This document shows positions 1 to 7,135 of a stretch of DNA of 64,000 nucleotides, piece after piece (the first letter of the stretch is position 1; each line of letters starts with the position of its first letter). A program made the position numbers and the translations under genes. Where the stretch lies: NCBI RefSeq assembly GCF_010993745.1, contig NZ_WOTN01000003.1, positions 744,001-808,000 on the forward strand, given 5' to 3'. The notes beneath the pieces are model-generated. The model was given only the letters and a program-made list of their open reading frames with translations, was not told the origin of the DNA and did no database searches. The DNA comes from Fodinicola acaciae. GTDB lineage: Bacteria; Actinomycetota; Actinomycetes; Mycobacteriales; HKI-0501.

Positions 1-113
1 TGACGCTCGGCTCGATCGGCGTGCTCTGCCAGCTCAACGCGCGCGCTCCCTATCGCGCGATCGTCGAGCGGTGGCAGCCGGGTTTCGCCGCGCCGGTCAC
101 CGAAAAGGGCTGA
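1..113 (+). CDS. C-terminal end of an unidentified protein (partial)
   Basis: An open frame enters from the left edge and stops with TGA at 111-113, giving 36 C-terminal residues that end in PVTEKG. Codon use is typical of the surrounding genes. The visible part has no diagnostic motif, so no function can be given. It is convergent with the small zinc-ribbon gene that ends at 115, only one base away. Confidence 0.5.
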   Translation, partial: TLGSIGVLCQLNARAPYRAIVERWQPGFAAPVTEKG

Positions 114-114
114 C

Positions 115-288
115 TCACCACCATTCGGTGTCGAGTTTGGCCTCGATGCTGCGCAGGTTGTCGCGTACGCACGTGTCGCACAGCCAGACGCCGTCGCCGT
201 CACGGCTCCACCCCAACGCCGGCGGCGTCGCCTGCCGGCCACAGCCTCGGCAACTGACGGGTTCGCCGTCGTCTTCGGTCTGGGACAT
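115..288 (-). CDS. Small zinc-ribbon-like protein, function unknown
   Basis: This 57-residue protein has two CxxC knuckles, CRGC near residue 13 and CDTC near residue 37, as expected for a treble-clef or zinc-ribbon metal site, followed by a charged helix ending DTEWW. I chose the ATG at 288 because the sequence MSQTEDDG looks like a natural soluble N-terminus. In-frame starts at 300 (MTGF) and 324 would add 4 or 12 residues, and ribosome-site evidence does not decide between them. No enzymatic motif is present. A nucleic-acid or protein-binding role is only an inference from the metal site. Confidence 0.6.
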   Translation of the reverse strand: MSQTEDDGEPVSCRGCGRQATPPALGWSRDGDGVWLCDTCVRDNLRSIEAKLDTEWW

Positions 289-390
289 GAACCCCGTCAT
301 ACTCGCGCCGGCGGTGCTCCGCAATACCGTGTCCGATTGTCGCCGGCAACGGCATTTCCGCTGCTCATCGGAGTGGTCAGCGGCCGAAAG

Positions 391-435
391 AAAACACCCG
401 CCACGCCGGATGTGTCCGGCATGGCGGGTGTGTTT
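391..435. terminator. Bidirectional hairpin terminator
   Basis: A long stem pairs AACACCCGCCA and GCCGGA with their complements across a TGTG loop, with one internal mismatch. It is followed by TTTGTTGG on the + strand and by TTTTCTTTC on the - strand. The better U-tract is on the - strand, so the hairpin most likely ends the whiB7 and small-ORF transcript. It may also protect against read-through in the other direction. Confidence 0.75.
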
Positions 436-491
436 GTTGGTTGCCTGTTCAATTATTCGCCTCGTTGCGAACAGTGCTCACAGAAGGCCAG

Positions 492-617
492 TCACTGCCG
501 TCGAAGATAACTGCGTACACTTCGGGCCACCTCACGTGCGGGCCGTGGCGCTGGATATCGCACCGTGTGTTCCTCGCGCATTCGCGCTCGTGCATAGGCT
601 TCGTGCATAACTAACAT
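492..617 (-). CDS. Small conserved basic protein downstream of whiB7
   Basis: This 41-residue protein begins MLVMHEAYARARM and is rich in Arg. It resembles the short actinobacterial family of hypothetical proteins that starts M(L/F)VxHExLAxxxM. The ATG at 617 has a strong Shine-Dalgarno (AGGAG, 7 bases upstream). An in-frame ATG at 674 overlaps the whiB7 stop codon in an ATGA arrangement and would give 60 residues with translational coupling. The family resemblance and the AGGAG favour the short form. It lies between whiB7 and the hairpin at 391-435 and is probably co-transcribed with whiB7. Function is unknown. Confidence 0.55.
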   Translation of the reverse strand: MLVMHEAYARARMREEHTVRYPAPRPAREVARSVRSYLRRQ

Positions 618-670
618 TTCAAGACTCCTGGTCAGTTCGTAGTCGGTCGTACCGAGACCATGCGCCGCGG

Positions 671-985
671 TCATGCCGCAACCACCGGTGTGCGAGCGGC
701 GTCCGCCTTGCGCGGACGTCCACGTGGACGCTTGCGGGCGATGACGGTGCCGCGCTCGAAGATCTCGCCACCCCACACCCCCCACGGCTCGCGCCGGTCC
801 AGGGCGCCGGCCAGGCAGGCGGTGCGAAGCGGGCAGTCGCCGCAGAAAACCTTGGCGCGCTCCAGGTCACGCGGGTTTTCGGCGAACCACAGGTCGGGGT
901 CCTCGCGGCGACACGGCACGTCCGCGTCGTCGTCGATTCCCGGCTCGAGAACGGCGGCGGTGGCGCTCAGTGTCGGGTAAGACAT
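671..985 (-). CDS. whiB7: WhiB7-type iron-sulfur transcription regulator
   Basis: WhiB-like protein of 104 residues. Four cysteines (C25, C48, C51, C57) in the C-x22-C-x2-C-x5-C arrangement bind a [4Fe-4S] cluster. The glycine turn EPWGVWGGE (66-74) is the sigma-factor contact, and an RGRPR AT-hook (88-92) lies in a basic tail. The AT-hook and EPWGVWGG turn define the WhiB7 class, which works with the primary sigma factor to switch on intrinsic antibiotic-resistance genes. The ATG at 985 has AGGTG about 8 bases upstream. Synteny with uvrD2 and mycoredoxin matches M. tuberculosis. The leader carries a promoter, an upstream ORF and an attenuator, described separately. Confidence 0.93.
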   Translation of the reverse strand: MSYPTLSATAAVLEPGIDDDADVPCRREDPDLWFAENPRDLERAKVFCGDCPLRTACLAGALDRREPWGVWGGEIFERGTVIARKRPRGRPRKADAARTPVVAA

Positions 986-1064
986 GCCGGGTTTCACCTC
1001 TCTCGGAAGTCTGTTACGTGCGATCGGCTCGTAGGTGGACGGTTGAGTAGTGGGTTTGGTCGAG

Positions 1065-1109
1065 GACAAACAAAAAGGCCGCGAATCCCGGGTTCGGGAT
1101 CCGCGGCCT
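1065..1109 (-). terminator. Intrinsic terminator in the whiB7 leader (attenuator)
   Basis: Read on the - strand, AGGCCGCG pairs with CGCGGCCT, followed by one G-U pair and ATCCCG/CGGGAT around an AACC loop. This gives a 15-pair stem, followed by TTTTTGTTTGT. It lies between the upstream ORF stop (1138) and the whiB7 ATG (985), so it would stop transcription before whiB7. An alternative stem pairs 1150-1158 with 1107-1115 (nine bases each) and shares three bases with the terminator's first arm. A ribosome stalled in the upstream ORF could therefore change the folding. This is the known attenuation layout of whiB7 leaders; the switching itself is inferred. Confidence 0.82.
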
Positions 1110-1137
1110 CGAAGTGAGCCGGCGAGGTGTGGTGACC

Positions 1138-1392
1138 TCACGTTCGCCTACTTCGAGGAGGGATGCCCGGGACGTACCGGCGCTGCGCCGGGATGGCGTC
1201 ATCGCCGACACCCATGCCCGGCTTGGTAACCAGAACGCTGGTCAGCTGGACGGTGGTGAAGGCAGACGTCTCCCGCGACACGCCGGCGTCGGGACCGCAC
1301 GTACGAAGAGCGCCTCCATACATGGGAGCCACGTGTGCGCGCGCAGCAGCAAGGATGGTCGACGCCTCGTACATCAACTCGTTACCGCTCAC
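1138..1392 (-). CDS. Upstream ORF in the whiB7 leader (candidate leader peptide)
   Basis: This 84-codon frame starts at GTG 1392, six bases after a near-perfect Shine-Dalgarno AAAGGAGGTG, and stops with TGA at 1138-1140. The stop is 28 bases before the attenuator hairpin. It lies between the predicted whiB7 promoter and whiB7, so translating ribosomes would control leader folding. The peptide (VSGNELMYEAST near the start, IPPRSRRT at the end) has no recognised domain. Known whiB7 upstream ORFs are usually shorter, so this could also be an independent small gene whose terminator doubles as the attenuator. Placement and ribosome site support translation; the regulatory role is inferred. Confidence 0.6.
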   Translation of the reverse strand: MSGNELMYEASTILAAARAHVAPMYGGALRTCGPDAGVSRETSAFTTVQLTSVLVTKPGMGVGDDAIPAQRRYVPGIPPRSRRT

Positions 1393-1455
1393 GTCGCCCA
1401 CCTCCTTTTTCCGCTGATCGTTGACACATGGCCGCCCCAAATTGGCGACTCTGGC

Positions 1456-1493
1456 AGGTTACGCTTCCGGCCGCGGGAAGCACAACGTATTTT
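1456..1493 (-). promoter_or_regulatory. Predicted WhiB7-activated promoter of the whiB7 leader
   Basis: On the - strand the order is AAAAT (1493-1489), three bases, -35 TTGTGC (1485-1480), an 18-base spacer, then -10 TAACCT (1461-1456). An AT-rich block directly before the -35 is the known signature of WhiB7-dependent promoters, where the AT-hook binds. A start site near 1449 would give a leader of about 460 bases containing the upstream ORF and attenuator, consistent with autoregulation. Confidence 0.65.
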
Positions 1494-1617
1494 CGCCGAA
1501 GTTTTTCAACGTCGGCAAGATCACGCGTGGCACGCATGAAAACCACCGCAATATCCACGATACGCGTCACCCGTACGGCCGATGCCGACCGTACGGGCAA
1601 CGCCGCGTGCAACCCTC

Positions 1618-2853
1618 TCAGCCCGGCTGGCTCGCGCCCGGCGGAATGTGGACCGGCTGGAATGTCACGCCGTCCGCCGACACCAACGTACGTACGCCGT
1701 CGTCGTTGTTCCCGGTTACGCCGGACAACTGATAGCCGCCTCCCGGGAGTCGCTCGATCTGCGTCAGGTTGGTCGGCAGACCTGGCACGGCTCGAAACGT
1801 CCTGCCGCCGTCGGTCGAGGCCATCAGCGGGCCGCCGAGCTCTCCGTCGGTCCACGGCGCCACCGCCAGCAGCGAGCCGTCGGCGCGTACGACCAGTTGC
1901 AGCTCACCTGACGCACAAAGACGGGTCGGCGCCGGTTGGTCGACGAGGTGCCAGGAGACACCACCGTCGGTCGTGCGGAACATCCTGTCAGGACCTTTGT
2001 TCGTCATGTCGTCGCCGCACGCGTAGGCCGTTTTTCCGTCCCGGCTGGCGACCGTGAACGCGCCGCTCCTGGACAGTGCCGGCGATCGCCGCCAGCTCCG
2101 GCCGTGATCCCGGCTGACCGCGACCGCGTAGTGGTTGTTGTCGTCGGAGACCGCGACCCACAGTGATCCGTCGGCCGCCGGCAGGACGAGATGCTGTCCC
2201 TGCGCCAATGACGACAGGCCGGCGTTGGGCTGGCTGGTCAACGGATATCTCTGGCCGGTGGCCGGGTCGACCGCGACGTACTGCCGGCCGCTGCGCTCCA
2301 TGTCGACCCACGCCAACGGCCAGCCGGCGGGGATCTCGGCGACCGTGGGACCGGTCTGCGGGACCGACCGCCAGGTGCGGCCGCCGTCCCTGCTGATCAC
2401 CTGACGCCAGACGAGCGTCGAACGGTCGAGCAGGAACGGCGGCAGCTCCTCACCCTTTCCCACCTCCGGCATCCACCAGGTCTGCCAGGTCCGGCCGGCG
2501 TCCGGCGAATGGGAGAGGATGAAGCCCGTCGTCCGGTAGCAGTCCCAAAGCGTGTTGATCACGTAGTAGACGTCCTTGGCGTCGTACGCGACGGTGTCGC
2601 AGACAACGCCATACGGCGAGGCAGGTCGCGGCGTACTGATCAGTGCCATCGGCTCGCCGGCGTGCGACCGCAGCTGGCTCAGGCCAAAGCCGCCGCCGAC
2701 CACCAGCGCCAGCGCCAGCACGCTTGCGGTGATCGACATCGATCGGTGCGTGCGGCGGCGCCTGCGGCCGCGCTCGCGCAGCACAGCCGGGTCCGGCAGC
2801 CGCGTACGCGCGGCGACCTCGGCACGTACGCCGGCGAAATCACGCACATTCAT
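1618..2853 (-). CDS. Membrane-anchored BNR/sialidase-repeat protein paired with an ECF sigma factor
   Basis: 411 residues. A basic cytoplasmic N-terminus (about 1-40) precedes one transmembrane segment (about 41-60). The large extracytoplasmic part has repeated BNR/Asp-box motifs such as SPDAGRTW, SRDGGRTW, SRDHGRSW, TTDGGVSW and STDGGRTF, indicating a beta-propeller. There are no clear sialidase catalytic arginines, so I call a propeller and not an enzyme. Its start overlaps the sigma factor stop by 14 bases, showing co-translation. In that position one expects an anti-sigma factor, and the cytoplasmic N-terminus (RDFAGVRAEVAART) could do this, but no ZAS zinc motif is visible. Sensing of an extracellular signal is an inference. 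Confidence 0.75.
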   Translation of the reverse strand: MNVRDFAGVRAEVAARTRLPDPAVLRERGRRRRRTHRSMSITASVLALALVVGGGFGLSQLRSHAGEPMALISTPRPASPYGVVCDTVAYDAKDVYYVINTLWDCYRTTGFILSHSPDAGRTWQTWWMPEVGKGEELPPFLLDRSTLVWRQVISRDGGRTWRSVPQTGPTVAEIPAGWPLAWVDMERSGRQYVAVDPATGQRYPLTSQPNAGLSSLAQGQHLVLPAADGSLWVAVSDDNNHYAVAVSRDHGRSWRRSPALSRSGAFTVASRDGKTAYACGDDMTNKGPDRMFRTTDGGVSWHLVDQPAPTRLCASGELQLVVRADGSLLAVAPWTDGELGGPLMASTDGGRTFRAVPGLPTNLTQIERLPGGGYQLSGVTGNNDDGVRTLVSADGVTFQPVHIPPGASQPG

Positions 2854-3382
2854 GGCGGCCTCCGGTGATCAGTGGCAGCGGCTGGAGGTCGCGGTCGCCG
2901 AGCTGCTCGGCCAGCGCCAGGCGCCCGCGGTGCAGCCGCGACTTGACGACGTTCGGTGAGACGCGCAGCGACTCGGCGATATCGGTCACCGGCAGGTCGG
3001 CCAGGTAGAACAGCGCGATCGCCTCGCGCTGTTTCCGCGGCAGCCGGCGTAATGCCTGCACCAGGACGACGTGGTCGGGCTCGAGGCCGGGCAGCCGGTC
3101 CTCGGCCGGCCGCAGCCGGCGCAGCAGGTGGTCGAAGCGCTCGCGCCGGCGAAACCGGCTGCGCGCGATGTTGAGCGTCACCACCCGCATCCAGGCCACC
3201 GGGTTGTCCGCGTGCGCGACCTTCTCCGGCCGGCTGAAGGCGCGGATGAAGGCCTCCTGCACGACGTCCTCGGCCTCGGTGAGGTCGCCGGTCAGCGCGT
3301 ACGCGGCGGTCACGAGCGCACCGGAGGAGTCCCGGTAGAGCCGCTCCACGAACGCCTCGTCAGAGGTGGTCGGTCTTCGCAC
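2840..3382 (-). CDS. ECF (sigma-70 family group 4) RNA polymerase sigma factor
   Basis: 180 residues. Region 2 lies at about 10-75 and includes the helix DLTEAEDVVQEAF, which binds core polymerase and the -10 element. Region 4 lies at about 112-165, with LPRKQREAIALFYL and the helix-turn-helix VTDIAESLRVSPNVVKSRL, which binds the -35. The length and absence of region 3 are typical of ECF factors. It is the first gene of a two-gene operon; its stop lies inside the start of the membrane BNR protein, which probably controls its activity. No autoregulatory promoter was identified. Confidence 0.9.
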   Translation of the reverse strand: MRRPTTSDEAFVERLYRDSSGALVTAAYALTGDLTEAEDVVQEAFIRAFSRPEKVAHADNPVAWMRVVTLNIARSRFRRRERFDHLLRRLRPAEDRLPGLEPDHVVLVQALRRLPRKQREAIALFYLADLPVTDIAESLRVSPNVVKSRLHRGRLALAEQLGDRDLQPLPLITGGRHECA

Positions 3383-3463
3383 GCCAGTCCCTTCGCTGGT
3401 GTTGCCGTCATCTCACTGACCACATGAGCCGGGGAAACGGTTACGCGGCATACGGTAGAGATC

Positions 3464-3934
3464 ATGGATGCCCGACGAGCCACCGTCGCCGACGCCGCCG
3501 CACTGACCCGGATGCGCGCGCTGATGCTGGAGGCGATGGGCGCGGACGTCGGCGCGCCGGACGCGCCGTGGCGCAAGGCCGCGGAGGACTGGTTCGCCGA
3601 GCAGCTGGCTCGTACGGACACCTTCGCCGCCTTCGTCGTCGACGACCCTGACCTGGGCGTCGTGTGCAGCGCGGCCGGCATCTGCGACCGGCACGCTCCG
3701 GGGCCGGCCAACCTCGACGGCCTGAGCGGCCACGTGTTCAACGTCAGCACCGACCCGCGGCGGCGACGGCGTGGACTCGCACGGCTGTGCGTGACGGCGC
3801 TGCTCGGCTGGTTTCGCGAGGAGAGCGGGGTGGCCGCCGTCGGGCTGCACGCGACCGGCGACGGCGAGGCGCTCTATCGCTCGGTCGGCTTCGCCGAGCC
3901 GCGCTTCCCGGAGCTGAAGCTGCGCCTGACCTGA
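3464..3934 (+). CDS. GNAT-family N-acetyltransferase
   Basis: 156 residues with the GNAT fold. The acetyl-CoA pyrophosphate loop is seen in STDPRRRRRGLA (around 101-112, matching the R-x-x-G-x-A pattern), and the C-terminal motif is GEALYRSVGFAEP (about 138-150). It begins DARRATVADAAALTRMRALM, the usual first strand and helix. Substrate cannot be predicted. It is divergent from the sigma factor gene and convergent with uvrD2. Confidence 0.85.
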   Translation: MDARRATVADAAALTRMRALMLEAMGADVGAPDAPWRKAAEDWFAEQLARTDTFAAFVVDDPDLGVVCSAAGICDRHAPGPANLDGLSGHVFNVSTDPRRRRRGLARLCVTALLGWFREESGVAAVGLHATGDGEALYRSVGFAEPRFPELKLRLT

Positions 3935-3996
3935 CCAGCGCTTCCGGCCGCGTCGCACAACAAGCAGGGTCGCCCTACGTGCGGTTGGCGGGACGG

Positions 3997-6126
3997 TCAG
4001 GCGCCGGCGGTGGGTTCCGGTATGGAGTCGGGCAGCGCGCCGCCGACCAGGGCGAGCACGGCCGGTCCGTAGCGGGACAGCCGCGCCGGGCCCATGCCCG
4101 GCACCTTGCCGAGCTCCTCCAGCGTGTCCGGCTGGTCCTCGGCGACCGCGGTCATGGTGGCGTCGGTGAAGATCAGGTATGCCGGGATGTCCAGCTCGCT
4201 GGCCGCTCGCTCGCGCCACTCGCGCAGCCGGTCCAGCAGCTCCTCGTCAGCGTCCGGTGGCGGACAGCCGCCGCAGCGGCGCAGCTTGCGCTGCGTCGGG
4301 TCGAAGAGCGCCACACCGCAGATCCGGCAGGTCGGCAGGCCGCGCCGCGCCTTGCCCGCGGTCTTGCCGTTGGACGTACGCGGCGCGGAAGCCGGCGCGC
4401 TGTCGGCCGGCAGGAACCGGCTCGGCCGCCGGCTGGCCCGGCCGCCCGGCTGCCAGGCCGCCGACCAGGACAGCCACAGCCGCTCCTTGGCCCGCGTCAC
4501 GCCGACGTAGAACAGCCGGCGCTCCTCCTCGACCTGCTCCGGCGTCTGCGCGTACGCGATCGGCAGCGTCCCCTCGGTCAGGCCGACCAGGAACACCGCC
4601 TGCCACTCCAGGCCCTTCGCCGCGTGCAGCGACGCGAGGGTCACGCCTTCGACGGTCGGCGCGTGCTGCGCGGCGGCACGGCCGGCCAGCAGCTCGTTGA
4701 GCGCCGGCAGGCCGTCAACGGCACCGGCCGGCACGGTCTGCGCCGCGACCGCGTCCTCGACCAGCCGTACGAGCGCGGCCAGCGCCTCCCACCGCTCGCG
4801 CGCGGCACCGCCGGACGGCGGCGCGCCGGGCGCGAAACCGGTCGCGGACAGCGCGTCGGTGACCGCGTCGACCAGCTTCTGACCGGCCTCGGCGGCATGC
4901 GCGGCACCGCGCAGCAGCACCATCGCCTCGCGGATCTCCGGCCGCTCGAAAAACCGCTCGGTGCCGCGTACGACATACGGCACACCGCGGTCGGCCAGCG
5001 CCTGCTCGTAGTTTTCCGACTGCGCGTTGGTGCGAAACAGCACGGCGATCTCGGACGCCGGCACACCGTCGTCGATCAGGTCGGCACACCTGGCCGCCAC
5101 CGCGGCGGCCTCCGCCGGCTCGTCCTCACAGCGCAGCACCTGCGGCGCCGGACCGTCCGGACGCTGGCCGACCAGCTTCAGCTTCGCCGCCGCGTGCTGG
5201 CCGCGTGCGCCGGCGATGACCTGGTTGGCCAGCCGTACGACCTGCGGCGTCGACCGATAGTCGCGCTCCAGCCGTATGACGGTGGCACCGGGCCGGCGTG
5301 CGAAGCCGAGCAGGAAGTCGGCGCTCGCGCCGGTGAACGAGTAGATCGTCTGGCTCGCGTCACCGACGACGCACAGATCCTCGCGGCCGCCGAGCCAGGC
5401 CAGCAGCAGCCGCTGCTGCAGCGGGTTGACGTCCTGGTATTCGTCGACGACGAAGTGCCGGTATTGCGAGCGGATCTGCTCGGCGACGTCCGGATGCTCC
5501 TCCAGTGCCCACACCATCGCGCGCAGCAGGTCCTCGAAGTCGATCCGCTGCGCACGCCGTTTGAGCTGCTCGTACGCGGTGTAGACGGCGGCCAGTGCGG
5601 CCGGCTCGACCGGCAGCTCGCGGTCGGCCTTCGCGGCGGCCGCGACGAAGTCGGCCGGCTCCACCATGGTGGCCTTGGCCCACTCGATCTCGGCGGTCAC
5701 GTCGCGTACGCCGGTGCCGGCCAGCCGCAGCCCCTCGCGCGCCGCCGCCTGGCCGACCAGCCGGGCCTTGCTCTCCATCAGCTCCGGCATCGACCGGCCG
5801 TCGAACAGCCGCGGCGCGAAATAGCGCAGCTGGCGCAGCGCGGCCGCGTGGAACGTGCGGGCCTGCGCGCCAGGCACGCCGAGCTCGATCAGCCGGCCGC
5901 GCATCTCACCGGCGGCGCGCGCGGTGAAGGTGATCGCCAGCACGTGGTGCGGCGCGGTCTCGCCGGTCAGCGTCCGGTAGGCGATCCGGTGCGTGATGGT
6001 CCGCGTCTTGCCGGTGCCGGCACCGGCCAGCACGCACACCGGGCCGCCAGGCGCCACCACCGCCTCGCGCTGCGTCTCGTCGAGACCGGCCAGCACCGCC
6101 TTCGTCCGCTCCCCGGTTGTCCTCAC
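3997..6126 (-). CDS. uvrD2: UvrD2-type superfamily 1 DNA helicase with HRDC domain
   Basis: 709 residues. Walker A GAGTGKT is at 35-41, and the motor motifs VDEYQDVNPLQQ, GDASQTIYSF and GLEWQAVFLVGLTEG follow in order. The C-terminal third has a four-cysteine module (CRIC and CGGC) and an HRDC domain containing IPAYLIFTDATM and GMGPARLSRYGPAVLAL. This module order (motor, tetracysteine, HRDC) is that of mycobacterial UvrD2, a 3'-5' helicase of DNA repair in which the Cys module matters for unwinding. I chose GTG 6126 because GAGG lies 8 bases upstream; an in-frame start at 6156 would add ten residues. It is divergent from mycoredoxin, as in mycobacteria. Confidence 0.95.
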   Translation of the reverse strand: MRTTGERTKAVLAGLDETQREAVVAPGGPVCVLAGAGTGKTRTITHRIAYRTLTGETAPHHVLAITFTARAAGEMRGRLIELGVPGAQARTFHAAALRQLRYFAPRLFDGRSMPELMESKARLVGQAAAREGLRLAGTGVRDVTAEIEWAKATMVEPADFVAAAAKADRELPVEPAALAAVYTAYEQLKRRAQRIDFEDLLRAMVWALEEHPDVAEQIRSQYRHFVVDEYQDVNPLQQRLLLAWLGGREDLCVVGDASQTIYSFTGASADFLLGFARRPGATVIRLERDYRSTPQVVRLANQVIAGARGQHAAAKLKLVGQRPDGPAPQVLRCEDEPAEAAAVAARCADLIDDGVPASEIAVLFRTNAQSENYEQALADRGVPYVVRGTERFFERPEIREAMVLLRGAAHAAEAGQKLVDAVTDALSATGFAPGAPPSGGAARERWEALAALVRLVEDAVAAQTVPAGAVDGLPALNELLAGRAAAQHAPTVEGVTLASLHAAKGLEWQAVFLVGLTEGTLPIAYAQTPEQVEEERRLFYVGVTRAKERLWLSWSAAWQPGGRASRRPSRFLPADSAPASAPRTSNGKTAGKARRGLPTCRICGVALFDPTQRKLRRCGGCPPPDADEELLDRLREWRERAASELDIPAYLIFTDATMTAVAEDQPDTLEELGKVPGMGPARLSRYGPAVLALVGGALPDSIPEPTAGA

Positions 6127-6270
6127 CCCCTGATCCTCGCAGCCACCCCTGACCAAAACGCGGCGGACCCGCGGCGTGGACGCGGCATGATTTGGTGGTA
6201 CGCACCACGGAAGATCGGGGCCGTCCGTGGTGTTGTGTTAGCGGATCGACTGCCGAGACAGAGGTGGATG

Positions 6271-6528
6271 ATGTCTGACCAGCAAGCCAGCGTCACGATG
6301 TACTCGACGCCGTGGTGCGGCTACTGCAAGCGGCTCAAGGCCCAGATGAACCGCGAGGCGATCCCGTTCGCCGAGGTCGACATCGAGCGGGACCCGAAGG
6401 CCGCCGAGTTCGTGATGAGCGTCAACGGCGGCAACCAGACCGTGCCGACGCTGCTGTTCGCCGACGGCACCGCGATGACCAACCCCAGCCTCGCCCAGGT
6501 GAAGGAAAAACTGGCTTCCGCGGCATAA
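6271..6528 (+). CDS. mrx1: Mycoredoxin 1 (glutaredoxin-fold, mycothiol-dependent)
   Basis: 85 residues with a thioredoxin/glutaredoxin fold and active site TPWCGYC near residues 13-19. CGYC is the mycoredoxin signature. In actinobacteria this protein reduces mycothiol-protein mixed disulfides, using mycothiol and mycothione reductase. The cis-proline segment TVPTLLF and the GGNQ loop are present. The ATG at 6271 has GAGG at a 6-base spacing; the preceding in-frame ATG at 6268 is too close to the ribosome site. It is adjacent to uvrD2, as in M. tuberculosis. Confidence 0.9.
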   Translation: MSDQQASVTMYSTPWCGYCKRLKAQMNREAIPFAEVDIERDPKAAEFVMSVNGGNQTVPTLLFADGTAMTNPSLAQVKEKLASAA

Positions 6529-6578
6529 CGTACGTGTCACCGGGCCGTTATTTCATCCAGAGGCTGTTGGCTGTCGGT

Positions 6579-6654
6579 GAGCGTGTCTGAAAACTGTGGC
6601 GGCCGATAGCCGAGCCCAAACGACTCTCGACCACCACAGTTTCCAGACACGCTC
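6579..6654. repeat. 76-bp inverted-repeat relic, insertion-sequence-end-like
   Basis: Two 21-base arms (6579-6599 and 6634-6654) are inverted copies with one mismatch. They begin GAGCGTGTCTG and contain AAACTGTGG, separated by 34 bases. The arm sequence looks like the terminal repeat of a DNA transposon, and the whole is MITE-sized, but no target duplication is evident at the edges. It lies in the promoter region of the ANTAR gene and could also fold as a hairpin. Confidence 0.55.
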
Positions 6655-6700
6655 TATCGTCGGACAACAGACGTCGCTTAACCCGGTAGGTGGCCCACAG

Positions 6701-7135
6701 ATGCGTACGCAGGACCCGCCGTCCACCGTTGTCCGCAGGACGGCCAGCGGCTGGGTGGTCGACGGTGACACGCCGGAGGAAGTCGACGGCCTGGTCGAGG
6801 CCATGGTGCTCGCCGACCTGGTGGCGGCCGACTCCGGCGGACCGACCCGGCCGCGGCAGCGGCCGGGACCGGCCGACAAGCAGCAGGACGAGACCGAGCA
6901 GCTGCGGGTGGCGGTCAGCCAGCTGCAGCACGCGCTGACCGTACGCGTGACGATCGAGCAGGCGATCGGCGTGCTCGCCGAGCGTACGGGCCGGCCGCCG
7001 CGCGACGCGTTCGAGCATCTGCGCAAGGTCGCGCGGTCGCACGGCAAGCGCGTACACGACATCGCCGCGGCGGTCGTCGCGTCGGTCACCGACTCGAGCG
7101 TCGTGCTGCCTGGCGATCTCCCCCGCCGCCGCTGA
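6701..7135 (+). CDS. ANTAR-domain protein (possible RNA-binding antiterminator)
   Basis: 144 residues. The C-terminal half (about 66-130) is an ANTAR helical domain: QLQHALTVRVTIEQAIGVLA, then ERTGRPPRDAFEHLRKVARS, with the conserved Ala and aromatic positions of the RNA-binding bundle. ANTAR domains bind tandem hexaloop hairpins in nascent RNA and prevent termination. There is no GAF, PAS or receiver domain; the N-terminal 60 residues are low-complexity and charged. The ATG at 6701 follows GGTAGGTGG. The next gene starts at the base immediately after its stop, so they form an operon. Target RNA is unknown. Confidence 0.82.
   Translation: MRTQDPPSTVVRRTASGWVVDGDTPEEVDGLVEAMVLADLVAADSGGPTRPRQRPGPADKQQDETEQLRVAVSQLQHALTVRVTIEQAIGVLAERTGRPPRDAFEHLRKVARSHGKRVHDIAAAVVASVTDSSVVLPGDLPRRR

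Noticed and set aside
3664-6528. 954-codon open frame on the + strand opposite uvrD2
   Set aside because: Only its last 85 codons are real (mycoredoxin, from 6271). The rest mirrors uvrD2.
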